Of a stretch of 64,000 nt of DNA, positions 33,391 through 45,181 are shown piece after piece; positions within the stretch are counted from its first letter, which is position 1; every line of letters starts with the position of its first letter. Position numbers and translations under genes: made by a program. Where the stretch lies: the NCBI GenBank assembly GCA_008828725.1, contig MEHQ01000335.1:192558-256557 (forward strand), read 5' to 3'. The DNA comes from Saccharina japonica (taxonomy: Eukaryota; Sar; Phaeophyceae; Laminariales; Laminariaceae). The notes below the pieces were generated by a model. That model was not told the origin of the DNA and searched no databases. It saw nothing but the letters and a program-made list of their open reading frames with translations.

Positions 33391-33839
33391 ATTGTATGAC
33401 GGTACCTGGTACGAGTACCTGGTACTCGTGTGATAACAGGATTCGATTTTTGAATGCCGACATGCTGAACACAATTTGGCTGCGTGACGATGTGGGTGTG
33501 GTTCAAATACGATGTACTCGTAGGCTTCTATCATACGTATATATGTAGGATTTTCACAAGGTACAGTACCTGTGGTATACGTACGAGTACGTACAGAAGC
33601 ACACGGGATTCCGCGCCAAAGGAGCAATTTGCAAGACATGCCAGGCAGGCTGAGAATTTACACCAGCAGTGTAAACGGGTACAGCCGGATGTCATACGTC
33701 GCACACTGAACGGTTATCGTATACGTACGTAGAACGCACATTTTTCTCAACCAAGCCCGGCACCAGCTGGCCTATATATATATATTTGGTTTGCCAGATA
33801 CTCCACTTCTGATAAAATCGTTAGGGCACTATTAACGTG

Positions 33840-35290
33840 CACTGGTCTGAACAGAGGGCCTGATGCCCAACTCCATTGGGAATCGGCAAGGGCCGAAAGT
33901 GACGGCCGACGACTAATTCGACGTCAGCATGATGCCGACCTCACGGGAGGCTCACCCAGTCACCGGTGCAGATTCGACGGGGCCGGCCATCCCTTAAGTA
34001 TATACCGGTACATGCATGCACCGTAGAATAATTTTCAGGTTCAGACCAGACCCAGAATCAGATCCCACCTCGCGCACGAGTACGCGGGGCAGATACCACT
34101 TCCGCGATAGACTCCAGTTTACGGTGAGCGGACTCAACTGTACAGAGGTCCAGACCCCCCACTGCATTGGTAAGTGGTCCTAGCCAGTGCCCTGGGGCCG
34201 GTACAGGTTCAGTGGGGCCGCCCCCCCCCTTCAGTACATTCACTGCAAAAGTCTCATCCAGATTCAGCCTCAGAAAAATGAGTTTACACCTTATTTCCAC
34301 ATGCGTACGTGGGCCAGTTACCCCACACCCGGATCGGTTTCGCCGGCCCCGTTTCCGCGGTGAGTGTCAGTATTTCACAAGCGTCTAACCAGATTTACAC
34401 CGGGCAGAACCGCGCATACTCGTCACAAGAACACGACCAACCACGTTTGCACCACGGGCACCTTTAACCAGTCCCGCGAGGGGAGGCACACACCAAAGGC
34501 ACGTTCATACGAACCGCGGTCACAGTACACGCGCGGGACGAGTTACCCCGCCTGGTTTTATTTTCTCAGACATCATTTTAGTTGGAAAAATAAAATACAT
34601 TTGTTGACTTATTACTCACTCGGTTAGTTTTCATTTTCTATGTACTTCATTCGTGTCAATTCCTGTCCGAGCCGCTTAGTACGAGATCAAAGAGACATGG
34701 CTTGAACACAGGGCCGGGTCCCCGACTTCCATGGCAATCGGTCAGTTCCAACAGTGTTTTGCCGAAGGTTCACGCAGGCCGGGAGGCAGGGTGCGAACAG
34801 AGGGCCAGTTAACCCCATTTTTAGCTTTAGAAATGACGGTTCGCACCCCACCGCTGAGTTAGTTCGAGGGCCAGCTACCTCCTCCCGCGTGCGTCGGCAG
34901 TACCGACCCCGCGGGAGGCTCACCCAGTTTTGTTTCAGCGGGGCCGTCCACCCCTTCAGTACTCGCAGCACAGACACCCAGACCCAGTCCCGGAAACAGA
35001 CCCGTAGTACGCCACGATCACGGGGGCTAGTTTCCTTATCCGCGCACACACAACAGCTCGTACAAGAAAAAAGGGGCATGCGTTTGAACAGCGGGCCAGT
35101 TCCCCCACTTCACGGGCAGTCGGTTAATGCCGAGCATTTAAGCCGAAGGTTCATTCGTTTTCAGGGGGCAAGGAGTGAACAGAGGGCCAGTTACCCCACT
35201 TCAGAGTGGAGAGAAGGTTCACCCCTCGCCGCTGTTTGAGTTCGTGGGGACGTTACCCCCCCCCGCTGGTGCCGTCAGTACCGTCTTCGC
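33840..35290 (+). repeat. Degenerate GC-rich satellite related to the ~88-bp minisatellite
   Basis: Recurrent blocks include GAACAGAGGGCCAGTTACCC, CGGTTAATGCCGAGC, GTACCGACCCCGCGGGAGGC and TCACCCAGTTT, each several times in the same order. The words CCGCGTGCGTCG and GTACCGACCCCGCGGGA are shared with the minisatellite at 3.6-13.4 kb, so the two are probably related families. Long frames here are repeat artefacts. Confidence 0.7.
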
Positions 35291-35350
35291 AGGAGGATCA
35301 TTCAGTTTCCGGTGCAGTTTCAGTGGGGCCAGTCCACCGTTGTAGGACAT

Positions 35351-35955
35351 GCGGCGCAGAACGCCCATTCAGAACCGCGGCGCAGTACGCCCATTCAAAA
35401 CGCGGCGGAGAACGCCCTCTCAGAACTGCGGCGCAGTACGCTCAATCAGAACCCGGCGAAGAACGCCCATTGAGAACTGCGGCGCAGAATTCCCATTCAC
35501 AACCGCGCCGCGGTACGCCCATTCCGAACGCGGCGCAGAACCACCATTCACAACCGCGGCGCAGTACGCACCTTCAAAATGCGGCGCAGAACGCCCTGTC
35601 AGAACTGCGGCGCAGTACACCCATTCAGAACGCGGCGCAGAACACCCATTCACAACCGCGGCGCAGTACTCCATTCAAAATGCGGCGCAGAACGCCCATT
35701 CAGAACTGCGGCGCAGTACGCCCATTCAGAACTGCGGCGCAGAACGCCCATTCACAACCGCGGCGCAGTACGCCCACCCAGAACGCGGCGCAGAACGCCC
35801 ATTCAGAACTGCGGCGCAGAACGCCCATTCACAACCGCGGCGCAGTACGCCCACCCAGAACGCGGCGCAGAACGCCCATTCAGAACTGCGGCGCAGAACG
35901 CCCATTCACAACCGCGGCGCAGTACGCCCATTCAGAACGTGGCGCAGAACTCCGA
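35351..35955 (+). repeat. 25-26-bp tandem array, about 24 units
   Basis: Units read GCGGCGCAGAACGCCCATTC followed by AGAACT, ACAACC or AGAAC. From about 35740 they form a 77-bp higher-order repeat (26+26+25). Because unit lengths are not multiples of three and the unit has no stop in any forward frame, all three plus-strand frames are open across the array. I do not call a gene. Confidence 0.95.
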
Positions 35956-36235
35956 TTCTGAACCAGTCACAGTCACAGCTTCTACCCCTCGTGCGTGTCG
36001 TCAGTACCGACCGCGCGGGCGATCTTGTGTAGTTTTGCAGCCGAATCAGCGGGGCCGAGCACCCCTCCCGCGTGCCTAGGGCAGCTAGGTTGCCGCCGAC
36101 TCACTTGTCAGAACCACCGCAGATTCCGCAATCCCTCGAGAAAGCACAGGGGGTTATTAACTCCAACAGTACGTGCCTGACCACACACACTCTGCAGGAC
36201 AGAGTCAGGGGGCGGCGGAACAGGGCCACACAGAA

Positions 36236-39200
36236 TCACGCTGGCCACGGGTAGCCCAGTACACGTTCGGCCCGGTCGATTTCGCGGACGGGTAGCGGGT
36301 CAGCACGCTGGCGGCTTCCTGATGGGGAGTCGCTCAGTCGGCCACGGGCCGAACCCCTGGTAAAAGAGTGGCATGCAGAAAAAAAAAGGCTACGATACGG
36401 TCGACCTGGACGCCCGGGGTCGACAAGCAGTACTTTACAAGTCAGCAGACATTTGCACCACCCTGACGACAGTACCGTGGCGTCGTAAGCGACGTAGCCA
36501 GAGCCCTGGCAGGATCTTTGGTAGCCCTCCCGATAGACGCTACAAACATACGAAGATATTTCGGCGGCAGCAAAGGCGTCGGGGCTATTAACGACCTGAT
36601 AACGGTAGTCACCAGGGAGGTGCCGGTAAAGGTAGCCCCCGCCGGAGCAGGTTTGGAACGCGCACTGAGGTACGGCAACCACCGAAGCGCCGCATTTACC
36701 AGCGATCTGGGATAAACTCAGTGAAGTTGTACGGCGCCAGAAATGCATAGTGATACGGAAAGAAGCCGCGCATAAAATCTTGGGGCTTCGGGTGTCGCCT
36801 CTGGGGGCGGCCGTCACCCACAAGGTTCGGATCATCAATGATTTTTCGTTCGAGGCGCAGAGCAAAGGAACAAAGGGAGGACTCAATGCAGACACAGACG
36901 CAGACGCCGTCTCCCAATGCCTATGCGCCGAAGCCCTCCCCAAAATCCTCACGGAACTAGTCAGTATGAAAACTATTTGTATATATATTTACATATCCGA
37001 ACAAGCGCATCCTGGTGAGCAAGACCGACGCCCCAGACGCTTTCAGAAACGTTAGGGTAGACCCAAACAAAGCCCAAACCTTCTGCTACACAGTAGGGAG
37101 GCTGATAGTAATCGATTGTTGCCTCACGTTTGGGTGGTCCGGGTCCCCGGGGTTCTGGCGCGTGATGTCGGCGGCGGCCGAAGGCGCCCACTGTAACACC
37201 ACGATCCAGATGGCTCAGTTACTGAACGAGGGAGCCGATATAATGGCACACGTTAAGATTGTAGACCACTGGGACGAAGGGAAAGCCACGCCCGTTCCGG
37301 ACGACGCACGAGTCACGGCGCACCGGGGGGGGGGGGGTGTTCGACCTCTTCTTCGCCACGGTGTACGTGGATGACTATTTCTTGATGAGGGTTCAACTAT
37401 CAGACCACGACACGACGGCGTCAACCGCGTCGGCCTCGCTAGCCTCGGACCACGTGCGATTATTCGGGCCGGGCGAGACCGGCGTCACGCCCATCCTAGC
37501 TCCAAAAAACCAAATAGCACTGACTGGGATACCACAATCGACGCCATAGGTTCCACTATCAATTCGCACACCATGAGAATCTCACTGACACGAGATAAGA
37601 TCGAAGCCATCGCTAACCTGCTCCACGACCAGTGGCCCTCGAGAACGCGTAGCGCCAGAGCAAGGGACGTTCTCAGTATGGCGGGTAAGCTGTGGAATCT
37701 CACATACGTAGTGCGCGCCGGCAGATATTTCGTGTGGAGGCATTCGAGACTCACAGGTCTGCACACCGAGCGGCACCCCAGAAACCAGAACGTAGTGCCC
37801 CTCGGAAGTGAGTTTCACGCCGACCTCAGTTTCTAGAAGTGGGCAATAAGCCAGAAACTTCTCCGATCAGGAGAAGCAGTTTGCGCCCCCTGTTATAAAG
37901 CGCTAAGACGCCCGCGTAAACGACACTATCTATCTGACGCCAGTTTCGAAGCGGGGGGCGGGTACTGTCTGGAACACCAGGAATACTGGAGATACGACCT
38001 ACCGCCTGAGATGACGCAGGAGCTAAAACAGAAGGCCGAGCGACGCGAAACATGAACCGTCTCAATCAGTCTGCTAGAGCTGTTAGGGATGGTAGTGACC
38101 GCCTGGGTAATGCTGGAATTGGTAGGTGACACCCCAGAGGCGGTAGAAGATCCCATCGGGATGCGTGGCGATAAGGTGGCTGCCGTCACGCGGGTCAATG
38201 GTTGCGGCGGGGCTAGGGACAAGCGAGCGTGCCTACTCGTGAGAATGCTCGGTCGTCTTGAAATCAAGGGGGGTTGGAGCCACGACGCTAAGTACATAAC
38301 GGGGGTCTAAAACACCCTGGCGGACGGCGTATCGCGCTGGCCCCGCACCGAGATAGCAGAAACGATTCGGGACCTGACTAACAGCGATGCTTGGGTGGAA
38401 GCCTATCGGTCCCCGGGGAGAATAATATATTTGGCATCGTCCTCCAGACCAAGAACCTGCAGATCCGACATGACGACAGCTTGTGGCGTATCATGGCCAA
38501 TGGTGGAAACCATGCTTGACTAGCTTGCTTGGGATTTACCCGGTACACACTGCCCCCCCCACCGTGTTATCCCCTTTCCATCCCAATCGCGCGGTAGCCC
38601 ATGTAGGAACAGAGCTCAACACGCCGCGCGACAAGGGCGCGGCGGCACGTCTGGTGGAGACCCTCGCGCTCGACTCATTGGGGAAGAGTACCCAAAAGCT
38701 CAATTTGACGAAGTGGAACACGTGGGTGGCAGTGAGGGCAGCGCAGGGGAAGGGGGCGTGGTTGCAGTACATCCCCGTCAATCCAACCTCACGTGTCGCG
38801 GTTACGTACACAACAATCTGTAGTCGACCGTGAGGGGGTACCTTGCCGCAATCTACCCCGAACCCTGCTTGACGCCCAGTTGCCTTACGTTGTTTCGAGG
38901 GGAGCTCCGGGTTGCCTTCGAGAACAAAGCATCCGCTGTAGTGTACATGTGCGGTTCGTGGCGTCGAAAACGGACCAAACCGAGGGCGGGGTGCACGATC
39001 GCACGGACACGCCTAGCGAGCGCCGGGGAGGCGGGGACAGGTGCGATGGGTGCTTTAGATTGTTTGCTGGAGCTTCTCGCTGCGCACCCCTCGATTCCGG
39101 GGGGATCACCCCTAACGATCAGGTTGTCCCCCCTCGGCTGGAGACCGTTCACCCGGACGGAGCGGTAGCAGCGTTGAGCCTCATGATCGCGAGCAGCGGC

Positions 39201-39453
39201 CGAGACCCGTCGCAGTACGCATTGCACTGGGGGAGAATCGGAGGGGCAACGTAGCTGGCTGCGCAAGGCGTGCCAGAGATCCAAATCCAACGCGTGGGCA
39301 GGCGTAAATCACGCGCGTTCATGACGAACGTGCGGGAGGATGAAGAAGGCGCAGGCTCGGTCTCCGCCGCGCTAGCGAAACCGGGGTAGACGCGATTCCG
39401 GGTTTCGGGTTTAAAGGGGATCGGAGATGTGTACGGACAGGCTGGCCTAATGG
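36236..39453 (+). mobile_element. DIRS-like retroelement, copy A
   Basis: Plus-strand blocks in order: an N-terminal region shared with copy C (36236-36960); reverse transcriptase 37015-37560 with DAFRNVRVDPNKAQTFCY, LTFGWSGSPGFW and a YVDD box; RNase H region with EIAETIRDLTNSDAW (to ~38450); and a tyrosine-recombinase-like region (38600-39360) with LTKWNTWVAVRAAQGKGAWL, KTDQTEGG and YALHWGRIGGAT, fitting the H-x-x-R part of the catalytic box. GSPxFW and the combination with a recombinase instead of an integrase point to the DIRS order. The copy carries several breaks. It is followed directly by R-S-R. Confidence 0.85.
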
Positions 39454-40295
39454 TGTGAGATGCTACTTAGCCCCGCCGGGGAACGAGCGGGGCATACGTT
39501 TTCGGGTTAGCCTGTCTCATTAATCTTCGGGGGGTTTCCTACTGTAATGGTATTTATTAACGTGATGTTGTTGGTGGGGTTTCCCACGGCCCTGGCAGGC
39601 CTTTTGAGCACGACGGCAAGCGTGCCTTGCCTGCTGTAGACAAATAATATTCCAAGAATTCTTGAGCTATAACAAACTGTAGGTTTCCGCAAGAAACTGG
39701 CGTTTGTGAGGCGGTTTGAATTCGAGTAACGGAATAGTATTTGCGCAATAGGCCGACGCGAGGGCTTGACTCAGGAAGCGTCCAGTCTCCGTCGGCGCAA
39801 GACAGTGAGGGCAGCGAGCTCGTACGAGATTACAATAGACACGAAGGAGAGAGCTGACCTGTCTTCACTCGTATAGCTGGTCCCTCTGGTTTGGGTTTAT
39901 CTTGACTTCTGCGTGTAGAGGACAGCGAGACAAGTTTGTATTGATCGACTTTCCCACCCGCCCGCCCTGCCGCTCAAGAGAGGGGGGAAACAGGTTGCAA
40001 CAAGTCGGTCTGATGGTCGAGCTGTTTCATTTTTTTTAATTTAATTTTATCATATGGTATACATATCGTAGTGGCTGTGAGATGTTACTTAGCCCCGCCG
40101 GGGAACGAGCGGGGCATAAGTTTTCGGGTTAGCCTGTCTCATTAATCTTCGGGGGGTTTCCTACTGTAATGGTATTTATTAACGTGGTGTTGTAGGCGGG
40201 GTTCCCACGGCCCTGGCAGGCCTTTTTAGCACGACGGTGAGCGTGCCTTGCCTGCTGTAGACAGATAATATTCCAAGATTTCTTGAGCTATAACA
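39454..40295 (+). mobile_element. R-S-R terminal unit behind DIRS copy A
   Basis: R (39454-39674, 221 bp) and R' (40076-40295, 220 bp) are direct repeats with TGTGAGATG ... CTATAACA ends. S (39675-39951) lies between them, followed by ~120 bp with a T-rich run. Flanks AATGG and AATCG differ by one base, so R-S-R could be an independent small LTR (TRIM-like) element. The same order recurs behind DIRS copy B, which instead suggests that it is the right end of the DIRS element (see findings). Confidence 0.8.
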
Positions 40296-40299
40296 AATC

Positions 40300-40441
40300 G
40301 TGATTTGTTTTTTTTTCTAGGAAATTGTAAAACAATTGGCGTCATGAATCGTGAGGTTTTTGTCGTGAATCACGACAAAACAAATCACGATTCACGACAA
40401 AAACCTCACGAATCATGATTTTTTTCGTTCATTAGGAATGG
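40300..40441. mobile_element. Palindromic MITE end, ATTAGGAATGGCCC
   Basis: Nested inverted repeats (CGTGAGGTTTTTGTCGTGAA against its complement, centre near 40380) run to a terminal ATTAGGAATGGCCC then TAA. It is the mirror of the end at 27092. Confidence 0.6.
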
Positions 40442-41229
40442 CCCTAAACATCATAAACAACGTTCCCGAAATACTCTCGGGTACTAAAATGCTACTCGCA
40501 CCCGTGATGAGTATAATGTATTGACCAAACGGGAGCTTGTAGCCCACGTGACATTGCACACCCCTGATATGTCGAATACAAAGGCAACTCATACGAACAC
40601 GATCAATTCATACGGCAGGCCGGGATCTACAGGCGGAACATATCAAATTAGGCAGTCATTATCTTGCGGGGGGCATCTGAAGTAAATAGGACCATGTATT
40701 GCGATAGTAAAAATTGGAAAATAATTAGTTTTGTGTCTACGAATACCGTGGTCCAATTCGACTATTGTATGAGTCCCCCCCGACCAGTCGTACTTTTAGT
40801 CATACGTACCCATTATAAAAGACATTTCCAGCCTGCGTCGGCTTTAATGTTTGTTATTAATGTGTATGCACTACAAGGGCTCCGCTCCGCGGGCGGCTGA
40901 CGCCGACCGCTACGCTCGCGCAAGGAAAGGGGCAGAAGAGGCCCATGATGTAGTGCAAGCAAGCACCGACTTGAAAAGGCCAAGAGGTTCATGGTGTACA
41001 GCGAAGAAACGGCGGTCCTGACATGCATGCAGAACATGCTCGGGATGCACATTATTAGCTTCATGCTTTAAGACAACAAAGCTGTATGTTCGAAAGAGAA
41101 AACACAGTAACACGGTTCACAGCACGGCGCTGCGCTGCCTGCTGGGTGTGTGTGATTTGTGCCTTTTTCGTTAGTATGTGTGGTAGGACAGCAGGGTAAG
41201 GCACACTTCTGGTTTTGTTCGTGGAAGTG

Positions 41230-41860
41230 CGCGGAAGTTTCCACGGAAGCTTCCACGGAAGCGATGGAAGCTTCCGTGGAAGCGATGGAAGCTTCCGTGG
41301 AAGCGATGGAAGCTTCCGTGGAAGCGATGGAAGCTTCCGTGGAAGCATGGAAGCTTCCGCGGAAGCATGGAAGCTTCGGTGGAAGCTTCCAGAGTGGAAA
41401 CTTCCGTGGAAGCTGACAGCGGAAGTTCCAAACTTCCGTGTTTGGACCGCGTGATGGAAAGAGCAAGGCTGGGAGTCGACCTTGTGCTTCGCACCTGGAC
41501 AGATCTAGGGTGGCTCCATTCGGCTTCGCCTCACTCCGCGGTTTATATTAAGAAGGCTCTTATGGGAACACATCCTGGCGGGGCCTGTTTGTGTGGGATC
41601 AGGGGTGTGATGGGATCACCCTTTCTTTGGTGGACGAGTGGTGGTAAGTTTCCACGAATACTTCCACGGAAGCTTTCATGACGGCAACGTCGAAATCTGC
41701 CGCAGAAGCACGTACGGCCTGTGTGGAAGCTTACACCGTCCCCGTGGAAGTATGGAAGCTTCCACGAAAATTTCCATGGTCTTCCGCGGAAGCTTCCATG
41801 AAAGCTTCCGACGCTTCCATGGAAGCTTCCGCGGAAGTCCATGGAAAAAACCAATAGTGG
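41230..41860. repeat. Field of GGAAGCTTCC / TTCCATGGAA palindromes
   Basis: More than twenty short palindromic cores (GGAAGCTTCC, TTCCACGGAAG, TTCCATGGAAG) occur. A regular tandem part at 41240-41370 has an ~18-base period (GTGGAAGCGATGGAAGCTTC). A second field is at 54485-54920. The apparent Met/Glu/Ala/Ser proteins on both strands are repeat artefacts. Confidence 0.9.
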
Positions 41861-41886
41861 ACTTGACCGGGCAGTAATCCTGACGA

Positions 41887-42178
41887 CGACTTAGGATAGA
41901 TCTTCCAGCGGTTTTCCGGGAATTTTCGACTCACTCATAGTATTGGGAGGAATTGGGTGGTCCGCAGTCGGTAAACTTCAGAAAATGAACGAAAGCGGCG
42001 CAGTTGCGTTTTCGACCCGTTTCTGGCCCGTTTTGGGCCCGGGTCGGTGTCAGGGTTAGGGTTAGGGTTAGGGTTAGGGTTAGGGCTAGGGGTTGGGTTG
42101 GGTCTACGCCCGTGCCTCGATTCCCAGCGCCAGCATCGTAATAATCATCCCGACCCCTGGAAGATCTATCCTAAGTCG
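41887..42178. mobile_element. 292-bp inverted-repeat element carrying telomeric repeats
   Basis: Perfect 22-bp inverted ends: CGACTTAGGATAGATCTTCC plus AG at 41887-41908 and its exact complement at 42157-42178. The interior contains six TTAGGG-type units (42052-42096) and a GGCCCG-rich stretch. No transposase is present. Flanking target duplication is not evident. It sits within the sequence that interrupts element E. Confidence 0.75.
42052..42096 (+). repeat. Interstitial telomeric repeat (TTAGGG)n
   Basis: Five perfect GGGTTA units followed by GGGCTAGGGGTTGGG variants, surrounded by ordinary sequence on both sides, so this is not a chromosome end. Confidence 0.95.
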
Positions 42179-42479
42179 TTACTCAGACCGGGACAGCAAC
42201 AACGGTGGTGGTGGTGGTAGTACTTCCTACTTTGTATGTACGCAAGAGAAAGCACAGCAGAGCACGGTCGTCGAGTTGTGAAGTACGAAAAACAGAAATC
42301 AACAAAACTAAGAAATACGTATGTTTACGTACGTACATAGGAGTACTCGTACTCGTATGTACTCGTATTCGAACAAAACGGCAGGAGCGAAAAACAAAAA
42401 AACGGCAATTTGTCGTACTCACCACAGCTCGGATTTTAAACATTTTATAAAAAGTCATGAAAATTTAAGTTTGAAAAAA

Positions 42480-42720
42480 AATAGACATCAGGCCGATTGC
42501 GCCGCATAAAAAAACAAAAAGTTGAGACGTCGTTGGCGTGTTGTCAGCCTTGACACTCCCCGTCCCTCCGCGATCACCTCGCCATCGATTCGGTCCGGGT
42601 CGAGCTCTACTGCCTCTCTGCCCCAGGGAGCCCCGTGGCCCGCCTCGCGTGAAGCCCGGTGCTCACCGTGGCCCTCGTTCGCCCGCTCCATCATGATGGT
42701 GTTCAAACCGCCCGCTTTTT
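42480..42720 (-). mobile_element. Possible 3' end of a copia-like element
   Basis: A 72-codon minus-strand frame (MNTIMMERANEGHGEHRASR at its start) runs into GGGACGGGGAG directly followed by TGTCAAGGCTGACAACACG. This looks like a polypurine tract at the start of an LTR. No second copy supports it. 42720-43190 upstream has no recognisable gene. Confidence 0.25.
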
Positions 42721-43349
42721 CTTCAAATCATATTGTTCTCATAAATAAGCACGGCTTGAATGTTGCTTTACAGTATAAACGACCCATTTATTTTCGTACA
42801 TGCTGCAGCAGCAACGCAGACAAAGCGCCTTCATGCTTCCCTCGTGTCTCGATGGACACGCCACGCCTAGCCACGAAAAAGGCGACCGCGCTCCTTTCAC
42901 CCCCCCTCTACTGGCCATCGCCCTCCCATTCCCGCGATGGCGCCGGGCTCGCCCGCGCTGCTGTGCTCTCTGGGCACACGCACGAACCCAAATCTGAACG
43001 AGGAAGACGCTTCTCGCCAACTAAAGTATATAGGGAACAAAGAGAGAAAGCAACGCTGATTTTCCTCAGCAAATAATGACAGGAGGCGGTGTCGAAGTGG
43101 AAGCTCTGAGAGTGCAGGGATAAGCAACCCCTGAAAGAGATATTAGTAAGTAAGTATATGTATGTGGCGATTCAGATACGCGAAATCGTGTTGTAATATA
43201 TACAAAGACGACGGCGGGCGAGCGACCGAGCGAGCGGCGGCGGCGAGTGATCGACGAGGGCGGCGCAAAGCCGCCACGGTCGACTGAGCGGCGTTGGGCG
43301 CGCGGTCGACCGATCGGCGGCCAGCGCGCGGACGATCGAGCGGCGGACG

Positions 43350-43834
43350 CGCGGTCGTTGGTACGGAGTGGCTACTGTGTACAGTAGTACGGTACGCAGT
43401 GCTGTATATGGTATACACAGTGTTTAAATGTGGTACATGGTTGTGTATGCAACAGTAACATATTGTGTGGTACAATCAACTGCCACCCTTCCTCCCCCCT
43501 CCCAAACAAAAGTACAGCAGCCGCAGGGAGGTTGGGGCGCCCGTCGTGCCCGGGCGAGCGCGGGCCGCCGCGCCCACCGAGGGCCGGTTTCGCCCCTTGC
43601 GCACCCCAGCACATCCTCCCTCGTTGGAATCCGGGGTCGAGACGGCCCAGGGCGCTCCCGGCACCGCTCACAGCAGACGTTCCTCCACACTAATTCCAAG
43701 TGAAATGACATACTACGGCCTACAACACCCTACGCCGTACAACACCCTACGCCCTATATACGCCCTACATCATTCCAAATCATTACACAGCAGCACAGCA
43801 GTACGTACAGCAGTAGGAATAGTAGTAGTAGTAA

Positions 43835-43876
<42 letters not shown>

Positions 43877-44393
43877 AAGTAGTAATAGGACTAATAGTAG
43901 TAGTAGGGGCGTTGGGCGCGCGGTCGATGGTACGGAGTGGTTATGATGTACAGCAGTACGGTACACAGTGCTGTATAGGGTATACACAGTGTTTAAATGT
44001 GGTACATGGTTGTGCATGCAACAGTAACATGTTGTGTGGTACAATCAACTGCCATTCCTCCCCCCTCCCAAACAAAAGTACAGCAGCCGCAGGAAGGTTG
44101 GGGCGCCTGTCGTGCACGGGCGAGGGCGGGCCGCCGCGCCACCCGAGGGCCGGTTTCGCCCCTTGCGCACCCCAGCACACCCTCCCTCGTCGAAATCCGG
44201 GACCGAGACGGCCCATGGCGCTCCCGGCACCGCCCACAGCAGACGTTCCTCCACACTAATTCCAAGTGAAAAGACATACTACTGCCTACAACACCCTACG
44301 CCGTACAACACCCTACGCCCTATACACGCCCTACATCATTCCAAATCATTACACAGCAGCACAGCAGTACGTACAGCAGTAGTAGTGGTATAG
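43350..44393 (+). repeat. Repeat P, two tandem copies with (TAG)n
   Basis: Copies at 43350-43815 and 43925-44393 are about 90-95% identical (GTACGGTACACAGTGCTGTA, CCTCCCCCCTCCCAAACAAA, CACACTAATTCCAAGTGAAA). They are separated by (TAG)n at 43815-43895. Partial copies are at 49690-49900 and 52830-53105. The period is ~575 bp. A CGAGCG/CGATCG-rich patch precedes the first copy (43205-43365). No coding is supported. Confidence 0.85.
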
Positions 44394-44394
44394 G

Positions 44395-44659
44395 TGTACT
44401 CGCGGGGAATGCAAGTCACTCACACCTCCACACCCACACTCCTGTACTCAGGAGGAGCCCGGGGCCAGCATCGCTGTAACACCCGCCTTGGTGGATGGAC
44501 CCAGATCAATAACAAAGAGAGAAGCAGAGTGTCATTAGCATCGTAGTCGGCGATGTTCCCATAGCGGTTACACATGTTGCGGTTCACGCAAGAACATGGA
44601 TGCCTACGTATCAGTACTAAACCCGTGGATATGCCAGAGGAAGATCCCCAGACGCCACA
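44395..44659 (-). repeat. LTR of 44395-49606 (3' LTR in minus orientation)
   Basis: 265 bp, differing from its partner at only a handful of positions, e.g. GCGGGGAATGCAAGTCACTC versus GCGGGGAAAGCAAGTCACTC. Confidence 0.85.
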
Positions 44660-45181
44660 GCACCCCCCCAAAGTAACCCACAGGCCTGAAAGGACTTGGG
44701 GCAACTTGATAAACAAAGGAAGGGACAGACGAAATATCCACGGCAAAAACACCAGAGGAAGTCCTCAAATATTCACCCGAACGAAGTATAAAAAACCTGA
44801 AAAGCATGCAGAAAAAGCCACTCTCTCATGAAATCTCGCTTTTGGTATATTACCCCCACCACAACACATAATTCGTCCACCTAACCAAAACAGATACAGC
44901 GTCCAGATTAAAACCTAAGACAAAATCAAGCAGTGTACAACCGCAAGATATCTGAGTATATTCGTGTACAACATAAAGAAGATACTAATATTAGCATTGT
45001 TTCGGTGTGCGCTTTCCAGTTATAAAATATCCTGAGCATTAAAATCACCAAAACGAAGCAAAATATGAAGGAAACAATAATACCACAGATGAATGCAACC
45101 TGAAAGCAGTCGTTTGACAGGGTACATAGACCAGCACAGATTAAAAAATCGATACTGAACACGCATGATTTCAGCACATAA

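Larger units (their letters stand above)
40868..42340 (-). mobile_element. Dispersed element E, copy 2, split by an insertion
   Basis: The complement matches element E at 23250-23755 in two pieces, 42340-42215 and 41200-40868. About 1 kb of unrelated sequence between them holds palindromic repeats and the foldback element with telomeric repeats. The end near 40868 carries GGCTCCGCTCCGCGGGCGGC (complement of the CCTTGTA-side motif). No coding is recognised. Confidence 0.65.

Noticed and set aside
35351-35955. CRISPR array
   Set aside because: Contiguous tandem units without unique spacers, in a eukaryotic repeat context.
35206-36079. Three overlapping frames of 166-251 codons
   Set aside because: All derive from the 25-26-bp satellite, which has no stop in any forward frame.
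41159-41877. Met/Glu/Ala/Ser repeat proteins on both strands
   Set aside because: Translations of palindromic GGAAGCTTCC repeats. Open on both strands for trivial reasons.
42052-42096. Chromosome end
   Set aside because: Only six units, with ordinary repeats on both sides, enclosed in an inverted-repeat element.
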